Assembly: GCF_000182925.2 (NCBI RefSeq)
Contig: NC_026501.1
Coordinates: 2,666,001 to 2,730,000 of the forward strand
DNA from: Neurospora crassa OR74A
Lineage: Eukaryota > Ascomycota > Sordariomycetes > Sordariales > Sordariaceae
DNA: 64,000 nucleotides
Reading direction: 5' to 3'
Within the stretch, counting starts at the first letter, position 1, and the number at the start of each line of letters is the position of its first letter. This document shows, piece by piece, positions 43,091 to 55,370 of this stretch. Made by a program: the position numbers and the translations under genes. Below the pieces are notes generated by a model. The model saw only the letters and a list, made by a program, of their open reading frames with translations, was not told where the DNA came from and made no database searches.

Positions 43091-46000
43091 ATGAGCGTGA
43101 ACACACCGCGGCGGGATGAGGAGGGGTCAGTGGACGACATAATGGCCGACGAACCCGATCTTGGTCCAGCCGACGCCCAAAGCTTGAGCAGCGACGAAAT
43201 CTCCCGACAACAAAACGAGGACGACCAGGCCACCTTTACGGGTGTAGATGGGGAGGAAGTGGGAGAGCAGCCAACAGCGGCATCCCCCATCGCACTTACT
43301 CCGATTGCGCCGAGTGCCATAGCGAACCGTTACCGCGAGCTGGTCGAGGCCGAACACGATGTGACAACCTCAGAGGACGGTTCTGTAGATGGAGTACTGC
43401 GCTCAGCCGCAAGCCCTCTTGAGTCCTTTCCTACGCTTTCTGGAGACTCTCCCTCCGCACAAGTTCGTGATGACTGTTCTGGTGTTTGAGGTGTCCGACT
43501 AATGATGGCGCATACAGGGTTCCGTCGTTTCGTCTCCGGGTAGCAGCAACATTCTACCGTCTTTGGCACTCCGTCCCGGGTTAAGAGGCCCAACACCCTC
43601 CTTCAGACCCTTTGATAGGAGGTTCTCCTCCTTTGGCTCGCCTGGTACCCTCTCCCCACGGCCTTCCTCGCCCGCATTCCTGGCGGGCCATAGCAGGACG
43701 CTATCCGTTACAAGCAATCTACTACTCGACTCCAGCGAAACCGAATCAAGCTCCCCTCCCTGGGAAGTTGTGCGCTGGACAAAGTTACTGAAGTTGGATG
43801 GCCTAGCATTCTCCGAATCTGGGAAAAGGAACTTTGGCTCTCCAACATGCCTGGCCGTGTCTGCCTCGATTGTTCTGGGAACGTCAAAAGGAGTCATCCT
43901 AGTGTTCGATTTCAACCAAAATTTGAAGATGATCATTGGGCCGGGAACAAAAGGTTTGCGCTTTCCCCCTGAATGGACCTTGCTTGATGCTGTTGTTGAC
44001 CAGCCCCCCAGCTGTTGAATCAGGTGCCGTGATATCTCTAGCAATTTCTGCAGACCACACGACAATTGCAGGCGGACATGCCAATGGAAATATCTTTACA
44101 TGGGATACCACTCGTCCTTCACGACCGTTCCTCAGTATTCCACATCTACCCCAGCTTCAGCAGAGATCGACGGACGGACATGTCCCCAATGCTGCGATAA
44201 CACACTTGGGCTTTCTGGGGACCCGACATACAGCCCTGGTATCTGCTGATGACCGAGGGATGGCCTTCTCTCACCTTGCCACACGGGGTACCGGATCACT
44301 TGGCAGGACTGTCAAAACCACTCGAATTCTCGGCCGGTATCCAGACGCTCCTCCGCCTGTTGGGAAGACACTCAAGCCCAGTACCGTGCTTGCCTTCCAA
44401 TCTCTGCCTCTAGGAAACGTTGAGATGGCCACAGACTCTATGGGCTTGACAGCCATGCTCACCCCATACTTGCTAGTCATCGTCTCCACTACGCCTGTTG
44501 CTCAAACACAACATAAATCTGCGCGTCCAAAGGAAATAACTGCACACAGCGCCATGACGGGATGTTTAGCTTGGTTCCCTGCAGTGAGATTGAAGGTGCC
44601 AGATCCTCTTACTGGCAGCATTGTGTCCAAGGTCAAGCTCGTCTACTGCTGGTCAAATGTCCTTACGGTCCTTGAGGTGGAAGAGGAGCCTGCAGAAAAC
44701 AAGGATAAACCGCCAACCCTCAGATTCAGACCCCGAAACCGGTGGAAATGCGAAGAGCCAATAGTTGCTGTACAATGGCTGAGCCGGTCTGTGTTGACAG
44801 TCCTCACCATCACTCAGAGGCTCATTGTGCTGGAGGATCGAACCATGCGCATGACTGAAGCATTCGACCTTATCCACAAGCACATCTACCATGCTGATCT
44901 TTTCTCCAAGCAACTTCACGCTCTGGTCGAGCAGCTTGACGATGAAGATCCTACCATGCACGGTGTCGTTGCTGATGCCTTCTATATGAGCTTCAAAGCT
45001 TACAAAGGCCGGCTTTTTCTACTTGGGTTTACCGATGTTTCGTTAGGCGCCCTATCTAATTGGGCAGATCGGCTGTTCGCATTGATGGAAAGCGGTGACT
45101 ATGTTGGTGCTATTCGACTTGCGACATCTTACTACACGGGCGACGCCAACAAGCTGACTGTTGGCTTACCGGAGGATACGGCCTTGAGACATTCCATGGT
45201 CATCGATAAACTCGTGGAGATCATGAGCGCATCTCTCAAATATGCATTTGGGCAGAGAACAAAACGCCGAGAAGCAGGAGACGATAAGCACCTTCGGGAA
45301 CTGGCTGAAACATGCTTCATAGCTTCTCACAACGCCGGGAAAACCGACTTCCTCTTCGACGAGATGTACGAATGGTATGAAGAAGCCGGTCTGGAAGGAG
45401 TCTTTTTGGAAACCCTTGAACCGTACATCATCGATGGATCGATTACGGCCATCCCGCCCGCAGTTGTGAAAGCTTTGGTCGCTCACTTCGTCAGCAACGG
45501 GCTCGAAACCAGGCTCGAAGACATCATCTGCCACATGGACACCTCAACCCTAGATCTCGATCAAGTCACGACGCTTTGCAAAAAGCATGGCCTCTATGAT
45601 GCATTAATTTACGTGTGGAACCAAGCCTTAAACGACTATCTCACCCCATTCATTGACTTGCTGGCCTTATTGGTACCTTTGATGCAGAACGGGCATGCAG
45701 ATGGTACAACAAGCGTGTTGGAGAACGAAACTAGAGAAACGAATGCACTGAAGATCTTCCCATATCTGTCGTTTATCCTGACCGGGAAGACCTATCCTAC
45801 TGGGGACACAATTCCTGATGTTGTAGCTCAAAAGGCTAAAGCGGAGATTTACTGGTTTCTCTTTTCGGGCAAAAGTATCTGCTGGCCTAAGGGCAGTAGC
45901 AAGAGGCTGCTTACGCAACCAGAACAGTCTCAAGAGCCATCCTTCCCCTACTTGAGGATGATTCTCAACTTTGACGCACCCAGCTTCCTGAGCGTGCTCA

Positions 46001-48213
46001 ACGAGGCCTTTGAAGACTCCTTCTTGAACGATTCACCTGAAAAGCAGCTTGCTGGTGGCCCAAGTCGTGATCTTTCAGAGGAAGAAATATTTGGTCTGAC
46101 GGTAGACAGACAGTACATTACCTCCATCTTAATGGAGATAATGAGCTCGGCAGACTTTGCCAAGGAAGACACTATCTATCTCGATATGTTTATTGCCAGA
46201 AACCTTCCCAAGTACCCGCAATACCTTCTTTTCACGGGATCGACACTTACCAAGGTCCTGGTCGAGCTGTGTCGATATCCAGGGGATGACCTTGCCGAGG
46301 ATGCCCAACTAAGCGCCGAATATCTACTTTCAGTTTATCATCCGCCAGATCTACCCGACTTGATACCGCGGTTCAAGGAGGCTGGATTTTATCGGATACT
46401 GAAGCGTATATACAAAGCAGACAAACAGTATGGGAAATTGACTCTGACCTACTTCGAAGATCCGAATGAGCGGGAAGCTATCTTTGACTGCATCGAACTC
46501 TGTCTCCGACCGCACTCAGGTCTTACCCGTCGCCAGATACAGGACGTACATCAGGTCATCAAGGATCACGCCGGTAAACTAGTCCAGATTGACTCTGTTA
46601 GAGCGGCGCAAGCAATAGGGACCTACGCTCCAGAGTTGCACAGTCACGTCCTGGATTCCGTTTCTGAGCAGCCGCACCTTCGGTATACTTATCTGAAGAT
46701 GATACTGGAGCCAAGTAAGGAGGTGATGAACGTCCGTCCGCCTCAACAAGATCTTGTGGAGCAGTATCTGCAGCTCATGTGCCAGTTTGAACCATCACAT
46801 GTACCGGAATACGTAAACAAAGTCCAAGCTACGAACTTGAGGTTAGAGAAGCTACTGCCTACGATGGAAGAGACGGGTGTAATCGACGCTGCCGTCATAC
46901 TGATGGCGAAAGAAGGGCAAGTGAAGGAGGCCATGGCGCGACTGACGAGACACTTGGAAACTCTTGAATCAGCCTTATACGGTCTATTGACCGGAACCGC
47001 CTCTCAGTCGCAAGGAGATCTCAATTCCCAAGAAAGTACGGAGGAACTTATGCAAGCTTTGCAAAACTACACTCGTGTGGGCGTTTGGCTGTGTCAGGAA
47101 CAAACCAAAGCCGCTCGAGAGAGTGGTAATACACGTCAACGACACAAATCAAATTCTGAAGACGAGCTTTCGCCCGACGAGCAACTCTGGCTCAGCTTGG
47201 TTGAGAGCTGTGTACAGATCACCAAGCGGGCTACTTCAGCCTTGCAGCTACCACCCCCAGATGATTCAGCACAAGCACAGCTTATGAACGGCGATTCTAA
47301 CCCCAACAGTGAACCATTCCATATGTCATTAGAGACAGAAAAGCTTGTCACCTTGGCACGATCGCTCGTGCAAGACACCTTTACAGCCCTCCTCTCATCC
47401 ACATCAACCCGTACCTCTCGATCTGCAGCAGACACGGGTGATATACAACCTCCAGCAATAAACGCCAATCTATCCTTCCTCCGTATTCTTCGTGCGTTCC
47501 TCACTCGCGCCGCGGCGTCGTCGCCTAACCTTGCAGATCTCCGTTCAGTTCTCTCCAGTATCTTCGCCGCATACGCATACGAAGAATCCATCCTTAGCCT
47601 CTCAAACCGGCTTTTGGAACGCAGTCTTTTTGTGAGTGTAAGCCAAGCCGTCCAACTCCGCCAGCGAGGTTGGCGTCCTAAAGGCTCCACCTGCGAGGCC
47701 TGCGGCCGGCGAGTTTGGGGTCCTGGTGTGGCGGGTAATGTCTACGAAGCGTGGGAAGATCGCCAGGCTGCTGAGGAGAGTCAACGCCAGGCGAGGAAGC
47801 AACTCACCATGAGCAAAAACAAGGCGGCGAGTGCTACTACTGAACGGGGGAAGGGCAAGGATCATGCGTGGCCGGCAACGGACGGGCCCCAGGGTGGGGA
47901 GAAGTATAATGGAAATGCAAATGGAGATGGAAAGGGGAAGGGCAAGGGAAAGGCTGTGAGCCCGCAATTGAAGCAGCAAGGGGAGTCAATGAACGACCCG
48001 AACCAGCAAGCAAACACTTCTGGACATGAAGGCGTGCAAGGGCCAATAGTGGCAAACCGGGAACAGAAGCTTAGCCCTCTGGTTGTGCTGGCCTGCAGAC
48101 ACATCTACCATCAAGCATGCCTGGACGCTCTTGAGATGAAACATGGGGGCGCGGTTTCCAAAGGAGCTAGTTTTGGAACGAAGAGAGAGTATAGCTGCCC
48201 CATTGACAGGTAG
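43091..48213 (+). CDS. vps8: Vacuolar protein sorting protein VPS8 (CORVET subunit)
   Basis: Vps8 is the Rab5-binding subunit of the CORVET tether, which acts in fusion of early endosomes. Model: exons 43091-43462, 43518-43953, 44012-48213 (introns 55 and 58 nt); 1669 aa. In order: an acidic, Ser-rich N-terminal region, a WD40-like propeller (GVILVFDFNQNLKMIIGPG, ISLAISADHTTIAGGHANGN, IFTWD), a long alpha-solenoid with the clathrin-heavy-chain-like repeat, and a C-terminal RING-like region with CEACG (about 48-49 kb side of the exon, 47692-47706), an inserted basic low-complexity loop, ACRHIYHQACLDAL, and a final YSCPID. The last zinc pair reads C-P-I-D, with Asp in place of the last Cys. The splice joining PGTK to AVESGAV restores the propeller. 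Confidence 0.93.
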
Positions 48214-48671
48214 GACTGATGAGAGGATTATGGATTGTCTAGAAGAAATTACACTTTGTACGTAGAAGCTTTACGGTGAATGAACTACTTGGAGACAGTT
48301 GAAGCTCTGGGATCTAGCCGTGATTAAAGTCAAAACTGGCAATACAGGCAATGGTTGGCGTGTATCTTTCATAAGCTGAAAGCATTGAAAATCCATTTCT
48401 CCGGAACGCCTCCGCGCCATATCGTGCGACCATAACATACACCTGCCTGATAATTAGCGACGTAGAAAATATCATGCCCATCTTATATGACCACCACACT
48501 CCACCCCACACAAACTCCATGAATGTGTGAGCACTTTAGGCATCAACCATTGTGGCCTGACTTGGAATCCGATGTTTTGTAGCCTCCCGCCATTTCCATA
48601 GCGCGGCGTGGGAGGGTTTTCCACTTCATGCCTCGACAACTTTCTTTTTCTGCAATTGACAAAGTGAAATC
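48214..48671. other. Gap between convergent vps8 and arp4
   Basis: 3' flanks only. Confidence 0.6.
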
Positions 48672-50162
48672 CTACTTGCAGCGCTTCTCGACAATGCCCG
48701 CGCCGTTCTCATCATATTCCTTTCGCGAAATCCACATTTGGTGGAAGGTTCCGAGACTGGCGAGAATGCTTCCTCCGATCCAAGCACCGAAGCGTCTCTC
48801 GGTCGTCAAACCCGCCGCATGGATCTTGATCTTCACACCGGGGTACATTTGCGCGAGCTCGTGGTTGAGACGGTCGTTGAAACCGTTCAACAAGCTTGTA
48901 CTACCCGTGACAACAACGTTGCCGAGGATGTTGGGGCGGAGATCAACATCAACACCCTCGAGGGCCGCCTTGATGAGAGCCGGGATCGTCTGAGCCTTAG
49001 TAACACGTCCTTCCTCGTCAGTGCTGTTATAGGCAGCCGTCTCGTCCCACATGCCCTCCGACACCTTGAAGCGCTGCTCACGCCACATCTGATTGCTGCC
49101 GTCGGGCATCTCGAAGACCCGGCCGGGTTGTGTACGGACAGCATCTTCGTTTCCGGGGGTCGTGAACCGCTGGGGACCACGCCACACCTCGACAACAGAC
49201 TCCTTGAACTCGGTGAGAACACGCTCTTCCTCGTAAGCGCGGAAGGACGGGTGGATGTCGAAGTTAAACTTTCGCAGGTTGGCTTCGGCAGGCGCACCGG
49301 CCTCCACGGGCTTCTTACTCTCGACCATGAACCGCGGCACAACGTCGACCTTGGGCTCACTACCGTCCCACATCTTGCAGATCTGGCTGCTCAGCCAAAC
49401 ACCGCCCACCGGAGACCTTTGAATCGATCGCTTGAGGACCATGCCGTCGTGGATGGCCGTGACACTCGTGTTGGCACCGCCCACGTCTATTACCAGAGCC
49501 GTGGCCTTTCCGGCCGCAAATGCTGCGAGCACAGGTGTCTTGCTAAGCCAGAATGCGGGCACGCCCCAAGTCTCCATGCTGATTTCGATGGCCTTCTCGC
49601 GCGCCTTGGGCGAGTTCCACGGCGCTTCGGTCATAAGAAGAGGGTTCTCGGCCAGTGGCTTCTCCAGCGCGTCCGTAGCATCCTCGTTGTTGTTTCCATC
49701 GTCTTCCATGGGCACATCGCCATCGTCACTAATGTTGATACCCTTTTTGCTGGGAGGTGTTGATCGCTCGGGCTGCAAACGCTTGACGAGAACATGTTCC
49801 CACATCCTGGTGGCAGCATCCCAATCTTCGACAACGCTGTCGCGGTTCATGTAGTTGCGCACTTCGAAGCCCGGTTTTGGCACGATATACTCGTCGCCGA
49901 ATACGTCACGCCCATTGATGTGGCCGTAAAAAGAAGGGAGAACTTGCTTGGGCATTTCCTCGCCAGCATAGCCGGCGCGAGTGTTGCAGTAGCCCGGATC
50001 GAGAACAAGCGCGGATACCTCATCTAAGGAAATAATCAGCCGTCAATTGCAAGCCTTGAAGCTTGGGCAATGTCGCTGGTCAGAGGCGTTTGGACTAGGC
50101 TTACCTCCGCCATAGATGTCAGTCGGCTGGACCGACGACGAGAGAGGTTGTTGGTGGGACAT
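48672..50162 (-). CDS. arp4: Actin-related protein 4 (ARP4)
   Basis: Arp4 is a nuclear actin-like subunit of the NuA4, SWR1 and INO80 chromatin complexes. Model: exons 50162-50105 and 50023-48672, intron 50024-50104; 469 aa. Seen: N terminus with SALVLDPGYCNTRAGYAGEE (actin phosphate loop region, restored by the splice), then PSFYGHINGRDVFGDEY, PWNSPKAREKAIEISMETWG, VIDVGGANTSVTAIHDG (second phosphate loop), NVVVTGSTSLLNGFNDRLNH (adenosine loop), and the C-terminal WIGGSILASLGTFHQMWISR. An acidic insert (ISDDGDVPMEDDGNNNED) sits in the first third. The WNSPKAREK and FHQMWIS blocks point to Arp4 rather than actin or Arp9. Confidence 0.94.
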
Positions 50163-50812
50163 GTTAGGCACCGACGCTGTATAATGGAAAATCGCTGAGG
50201 TGTATTATCGGAGGGCAAGAAGTGGTGTGAGCGGGGATCTCCAAACAGCGCTGCGCGTCTAATAGCTCGGTCCCGTCGCGTTCCGTTGAAGTTCGATGAA
50301 CTGGAAATCAAATGGAATTTGACAACGGAGCTTCAAAGACGAGGGGCGCGCGCGCGTGAATACCAGTAAAAGGCCGGACAGGCTCTCCTCCAGCTACATA
50401 AAAGTGGGGCGCGGTACGTACCTCTACGGTAATAGGGCATCAGGGACAGAAAATGGAAATAGCAATCCAACGAACCTGTCAAGAGCTCTGTTAACTTGTT
50501 GATAGGTCTTTTAAGCTTGAAGAGAAGTAAGACGCACATGAGCAGTTAGCTTTGGTTAAACTCCTCAAAGATTGTCGCTGGCCTGTCGTTGCTGATCCAG
50601 AGCCCACGAACTCGCTAGAAGTCCTAGAAGTCAAAGTTACGACATCCATGGGAAGTAGAACTCTCAGCTGTATACGATACCGACAACGGATTCACCCAGA
50701 GCATTATGCCACCCCCAAAAAGAACAAATGGGTATCATATTTCACAATGGACAAAACAACAATACAGCAGAGATCAGGTGTCTATCCTGTCTCAGGACCT
50801 TCATAACCTGTG
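50163..50812. other. arp4 promoter region and gpi19 3' flank
   Basis: 650 bp without a gene. A GCGCGCGCGCG run lies at about 50345-50356. Confidence 0.55.
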
Positions 50813-51787
50813 TTAACTCCATCGACCAACTCTCGAGCCATCCAGTCCATTCCCAGGACTATGCAACATCCCCTTTCCTTCATAGTCCTCCTCATCCTCC
50901 TCACTCTCCACCCCTTTCTCCCTCCCCTCTCCATACAAAACCTCACAAACTCCCGCCAGTGGCACATCCATCACCGCATCCGTCCCTTCATTCCAGACCT
51001 CCCTCCAATTCAATCCTCCCCCAGGTAAGAGCACCTCCCTATCCGTCGACCCATGCCTCCCATGTCCATAGCCATGCCCATACTGTCTCTTCTCCTCCTT
51101 GATGCCACATTTCTTATCATGCCTAATGATTTGGCCCTTCCCATCCACCACCGCCACCTGCGCCGCCTCATCCACAATCGTCTCAATCGATCCCAACGGC
51201 AGTGTGAGGTACTCGGTATTGTAAGCCGCCAGCGCCACGTAGATGTACACCAGCGTCATTGTCAGGAAACTCGGAATGGCCAGCGACCACCACCGGTTGG
51301 GGTAGTAGTAGATGCCCAACGCATGCAGGAACGGTGAAGGCAGGTAGGCCCACAGTAGGTAGATCAAAAACGACAGGCTGCTGAAGAGGTAGAGGACGAA
51401 GCCGTAGTACTCGTACGTGGGTACGCGGGGGCTGGCGCGCGGGAGGGGCTCGTTGCTGCCCTCTGGACCCCCACCGCCGCCGTTGGCTACTGTCTCGTCG
51501 TCGGAGGCGTCCGGGGTAGTGGGACGCGAGGGGCGCAGCAGGGAGGTTAAAGAGGGGGAGGGTGGGAGAGGGGTCGGTGGGCGACCGTAGAAGGGAGGGG
51601 CGAAGGTATGTTGCGAGACGGGCGGTGGGGGCGCGAGGTGCTCGTCGTCGCCGTCGTCGTCCGAGATGTCATCCTCGTCGTAAGAATCCTCGTCTCCGGA
51701 TATCGAGCCATCATCGTGGTTGTCTTCTTCTGAAGGGTGGGACAGCATCGTGCCATCCTCCTCTTCTTCCTCCGATATTATGGGCAT
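50813..51787 (-). CDS. gpi19: PIG-P / Gpi19, subunit of the GPI-GlcNAc transferase
   Basis: PIG-P is a small ER-membrane subunit of the enzyme that makes GlcNAc-PI, the first step of GPI-anchor synthesis. A single 324-aa exon starts MPIISEEEEEDG. Seen: a long acidic then Pro/Ser-rich N-terminal extension (1-120), the PIG-P domain starting YEYYGFVLYLFSSLSFLIYL with two hydrophobic helices (about 128-148 and 170-192) separated by a short loop with YYYPNRWWSLAIPS, and a C-terminal part with NTEYLTLPLGSIETIVDEAA and MDVPLAGVCEVLYG. Basal PIG-P is about 120-160 residues, so both the tail and the His/Gly-rich spacer (YGHGYGHGRHG) are additions. They are common in filamentous fungi as far as I know. 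Confidence 0.9.
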   Translation of the reverse strand: MPIISEEEEEDGTMLSHPSEEDNHDDGSISGDEDSYDEDDISDDDGDDEHLAPPPPVSQHTFAPPFYGRPPTPLPPSPSLTSLLRPSRPTTPDASDDETVANGGGGGPEGSNEPLPRASPRVPTYEYYGFVLYLFSSLSFLIYLLWAYLPSPFLHALGIYYYPNRWWSLAIPSFLTMTLVYIYVALAAYNTEYLTLPLGSIETIVDEAAQVAVVDGKGQIIRHDKKCGIKEEKRQYGHGYGHGRHGSTDREVLLPGGGLNWREVWNEGTDAVMDVPLAGVCEVLYGEGREKGVESEEDEEDYEGKGMLHSPGNGLDGSRVGRWS

Positions 51788-52305
51788 TCTCGTGACATTC
51801 GTTTGCTGGGTTATGATTCAGAGCGGAGGCTCTGTGAATTGTTCAAGACCTGGCGCAACGATAACTGGAGATGTGATGTATGGTGTTGGATGTGGTCATC
51901 ACCTTGGAGTTCAGGTGTGGTGGTTGTAGGTAGGTTGCAAGGAAGTATGGTGAACGCGCCGGTGCTCGGAAGTTGCCCCTGATGGAACAGTTCGTTCACA
52001 GCAGAAGCTAACTGTAGGTGCCCTGGACAACAGCGCGGATACACCAAAGCTGGAGGGGGAAACGACGGCCCATAGCGGTTGCCACGCCAACCCCATTTTT
52101 GTTTACATGCAACAGCTATATTCCAGTGACTTTCAGGAGACACAAACTCGCCTTAGTGCACAGTAACGTAACAATCCTAGGAAAGTGATATTTCATCTTT
52201 GTATGCATGGATCAAAATCAGAAATTAATTTGTTGAAGTTGGGTGATTTTGACCTCTCTATCCTCGCTTCGGAAGCCCTTTGATCTTTACCCCGTTCGTA
52301 AATAA
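51788..52305. other. gpi19 promoter region and dsd1 3' flank
   Basis: 518 bp without a supported gene. Confidence 0.55.
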
Positions 52306-54018
52306 TTACCACCCATTCCATCTACACCAAACATCGCGAACCTTATCCTCCTGCCCCCGGCAATTCGAGTCAACAATCAGATAGTACTCGAACCCCGCCC
52401 CCATGATGCAAGCATGGTTGGGCCACACCCTTACCCTATCACCCACCTTAAGTTCGGGCGCCTTCTTCCCTTCATCCCCTACCCAAGTCAAAATACCGTG
52501 CTCCTGGCTGATCTTGCCGACCTGCCAGCCCCTAAAGTCATTAGGAAACCTCTCGCCGAGAATCTTGCCGCTCCTGTCCTTTTTTTCCGTTCCTGCTAGA
52601 ACGCCCCAGGGCATCAGGGCGCCCCAGCCAGTGTACGGCTTGGCAGTCTCCTCGTTGTTGCTCGTTATCTTGTCTAGGCCCACGGGCTCGCGGCCAAGGG
52701 CCAGAGAGCCGGCATTGATGAGGGCTTCAGGCTTTGAGTTTTGACCGCGGGTCGGGTAGACTGTTGTTTTTGACAGGGGAAATTAGCTCTCCTGCAATGT
52801 TACGGGATCCATGGAGAGAGTTTTACATACCGGAGGCGACCTCGGCAACTACGCTGATGCCGATATCTTCTTCAGAAAGAAGACCGATGTGTCGTGCGTG
52901 AGTTGCGACCTGTTGGAGATCGAGGGTCGGGCTGAAAGATCCGTGTTAGCACAATGAGGCCACATGTACATAGAAGAAAAAAGTCAGCCAGCACCAGGGT
53001 GAAAAGGACCAACTCACTAAACACCAGCATGAATTTCAAGCACATATCCCTCCTTCTGCCAACCGCCCCACAACTCTTTAAGCTCCTCCTCAAATGGTCT
53101 CATGCTTCCCTGCGAGTTTGCCGTGGGCACATCGCACTCCCCCGTAAACCAAGGGCTCTGGATCGTCGTCGCCGTTGGCGTCGCACCTACCGATAACACC
53201 AGAGGAGCATGGTCCGGACTCTTTTCGCGAATCTTCATGGCAGCATTATGGGCGTGAATGAATTCAGCGTGAAGAACATGCATAGCATCTCCGAGCTTGC
53301 GAGCCCCGTAGCTCTGCCCGGCATGTGTATACAAGCCATGCAGCACCAACCATCCTTCCCGCTCAGCAGCCAGGAGGACGTCGACTAGAGATGGGTACTC
53401 GGGAGAGTCGGTCTTGACGCCGGCGCGGCCGTAGTTGACGTCGATTTTGATGAACACGCGGGGAGGGTGTCCTGAGGAAGTGTGGATGGCCTTGACGTAG
53501 GGGAGCTGATCGACGTGATCGATCATAACGGATAAGCCATCGGGGCCGAGCTGGGAAGAAACGGCGGCGAGACGGGGGACGGCGGATGCGAAGAGCGGGA
53601 AGGATAAGAGAACGTTGACATGGCGGTCTTTGGATTGGTACTCTTTGAGGAGGGGAGTGATATTTTCGGCTTCAAGGATGGTTGAGACGATTAGCAGGAC
53701 GGGAATGGTGAGGTGGTTTCCGACTTGGAGGCGGGTGAGCTCTGTTGTCTATATGTTGTTTACAGTTGTCAGTGACAGTTTTGTTTTGTCGTTTTAATGG
53801 GTCATGATCCATTGTTGTACCTTGTGGGTCTTGATATGAGCTCTCCATTGCAGGCCAAGGTTTTCGGCTGCTTCGAGCATGCGCTCACAGTTCACCATGA
53901 CCTGTTTAAGGTCAAGGACGACGCTGGGCGTAGGGACCTCGGACAGCTGCTTGCCGACGAACCTCGCCCTTAGAGCATCTTGCTTTTGCTTCAACTCTTC
54001 CATTACGGGGTTTGCCAT
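52306..54018 (-). CDS. dsd1: D-serine dehydratase-like / D-threonine aldolase-like PLP enzyme
   Basis: A fold-type III PLP enzyme of the alanine-racemase-N type, closest to eukaryotic Zn-dependent D-serine dehydratase (D-serine to pyruvate and ammonia). Model: exons 54018-53821, 53748-53018, 52931-52831, 52760-52306; 494 aa. Seen: TPSVVLDL, the PLP lysine region WRAHIKTHK (K63 likely), LYTHAGQSY, VLSVGATPTA with the phosphate-binding loop, EIHAGVY crossing a splice, and the C-terminal metal site PNHACIMGAGFEYYLIVD with His and Cys as expected for zinc. D-threonine aldolase has the same fold; the HxC pair favours D-serine dehydratase. Substrate is therefore an inference. All four introns-exon phases agree. 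Confidence 0.9.
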
Positions 54019-54764
54019 GGTGAGCAGTGTGGTATTTTTGCCCTCGAAACTTCACTTGGTGTGCGAGGTAAAGAAAACGGTGCAAAAGGCGATGACGAAG
54101 CTGCTATGGTAGACGCAGTATGACTGTGGCCCACAATATCGGCTGATTTGTTACATTCTTTAAACCACCTAATCCAGTCATCTCAAGAAAGAGGAATAGT
54201 ACCTCTAGTAGGTAAATGTAGCTTTGGCTTTACCGACAGCCTAGTACGTAACCATGGCTTCGGCCGTGGCTTTAACACAGTTTCCCACTGTACGTCAAAA
54301 ACACCATTGGTAGTGAGTGTACTGTTGCTGAACTTCATGGCCCTGCCAGTTCGCAGGGTATAACATCCGAACTGTCATGCCAAAAACGGGCTGAGCACTG
54401 GTATGGGCGTGCGAGTGTGGTTGCAGAGAAATGAGAATCCAGAGAGACTGGAAATGACATCTCGCATCAGTTCAGGTGTGTTCTGCCCCCCACGTTGCGG
54501 GTGACATTGTGGCCATTTGGCCCGAACAGAGAGGGAGACGGGACTTAAGTTGCGCGTCACTCTACTGTTGTAAGAGATCAATTAATCAGTATTTGATTTC
54601 GCTCTCGATTCATGTCTCTTCGCCTCCAACGGGGTCCTATTCCTTCTGTACCTGCCGTTGATTTGGTTGTCACACAAGGCGGGGAAGCTTTAGTTCTTCC
54701 TCCATATTCTTTACTTTACCTGGATGGTACTTGTAAGTTGTAGGTGAGGTCGCATACCGTATAG

Positions 54765-55066
54765 ACTCGGGGCGTTGGTTTTCAACTTTCTGGGAAATCA
54801 GGCCTAAGCTGTAAGCATACTGCAACATTCATGCCCACCAAAAATTCTATGCAAGACGGTGATTTTGAATGTCTCCACGCTCCAGCGCCCTTGAAAAGAT
54901 AGGTGTTTTAAGGCAGGACATTGAAGAATCGAATTTACCGTGCTTCGGGGTGGCAACATGGAAGTCTCCTCCAATTAATTTTGTGGACATAAAATGCACA
55001 TAATCGGGCAGCATGCTTACAGGTTATGCCTGATTTCCTAGGAAGTTGAAAATCAACGCCCCGAGT
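54765..55066. mobile_element. MITE-like foldback element, 302 bp
   Basis: Two arms of 59 bp (54765-54823 and 55008-55066) are inverted copies matching at 53 of 59 positions, each starting ACTCGGGGCGTTG from the outside. Weaker similarity continues inward for about 25 bases (CCCACCAAAAATT against TCCACAAAATTAA). The 184-bp middle has no ORF. Four of the six differences between the arms are transitions, as RIP would give. I see no clear target-site duplication, so it might instead be a local inverted duplication. Family not recognised. Confidence 0.65.
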
Positions 55067-55085
55067 TTCCAGGTTGTACAGTTTA

Positions 55086-55370
55086 GGTATTAGGTACCTG
55101 GGCTACCTACCTCTACCTCTACCTGTACCTACCTACCTATTCCAGGTTCCTTACCAGATTCCCAAAGCAAGTTCCAGGTTCAACGCTACCTAGGTATTAT
55201 GCTTCAAGACCAGGGACAGTGTGCGCGAGCCATTCACTGCACTTAGCGTCCCCCAGTCACTGCCCTGGGGCTGCTCGCTAGGTATCTAGAATAGGTAGGT
55301 ACCTAGGTAGGCTGTCACACGGCTGCCAGACCCGGGCCCGGTCAACGGACCCACTTAGAGGTACCTAGAG
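55086..55370. repeat. TACCT/AGGTA-rich degenerate repeat tract
   Basis: Dense, both-strand copies of TACCT and AGGTA, such as CTACCTACCTCTACCTCTAC and AGGTAGGTACCTAGGTAGG, directly right of the foldback element and ahead of taf1. Similar short words occur at about 8650, 20265, 42555 and 60355. Confidence 0.7.

Noticed and set aside
49432-49854. Long + strand ORFs opposite arp4
   Set aside because: They are antisense shadows of the arp4 coding frame.
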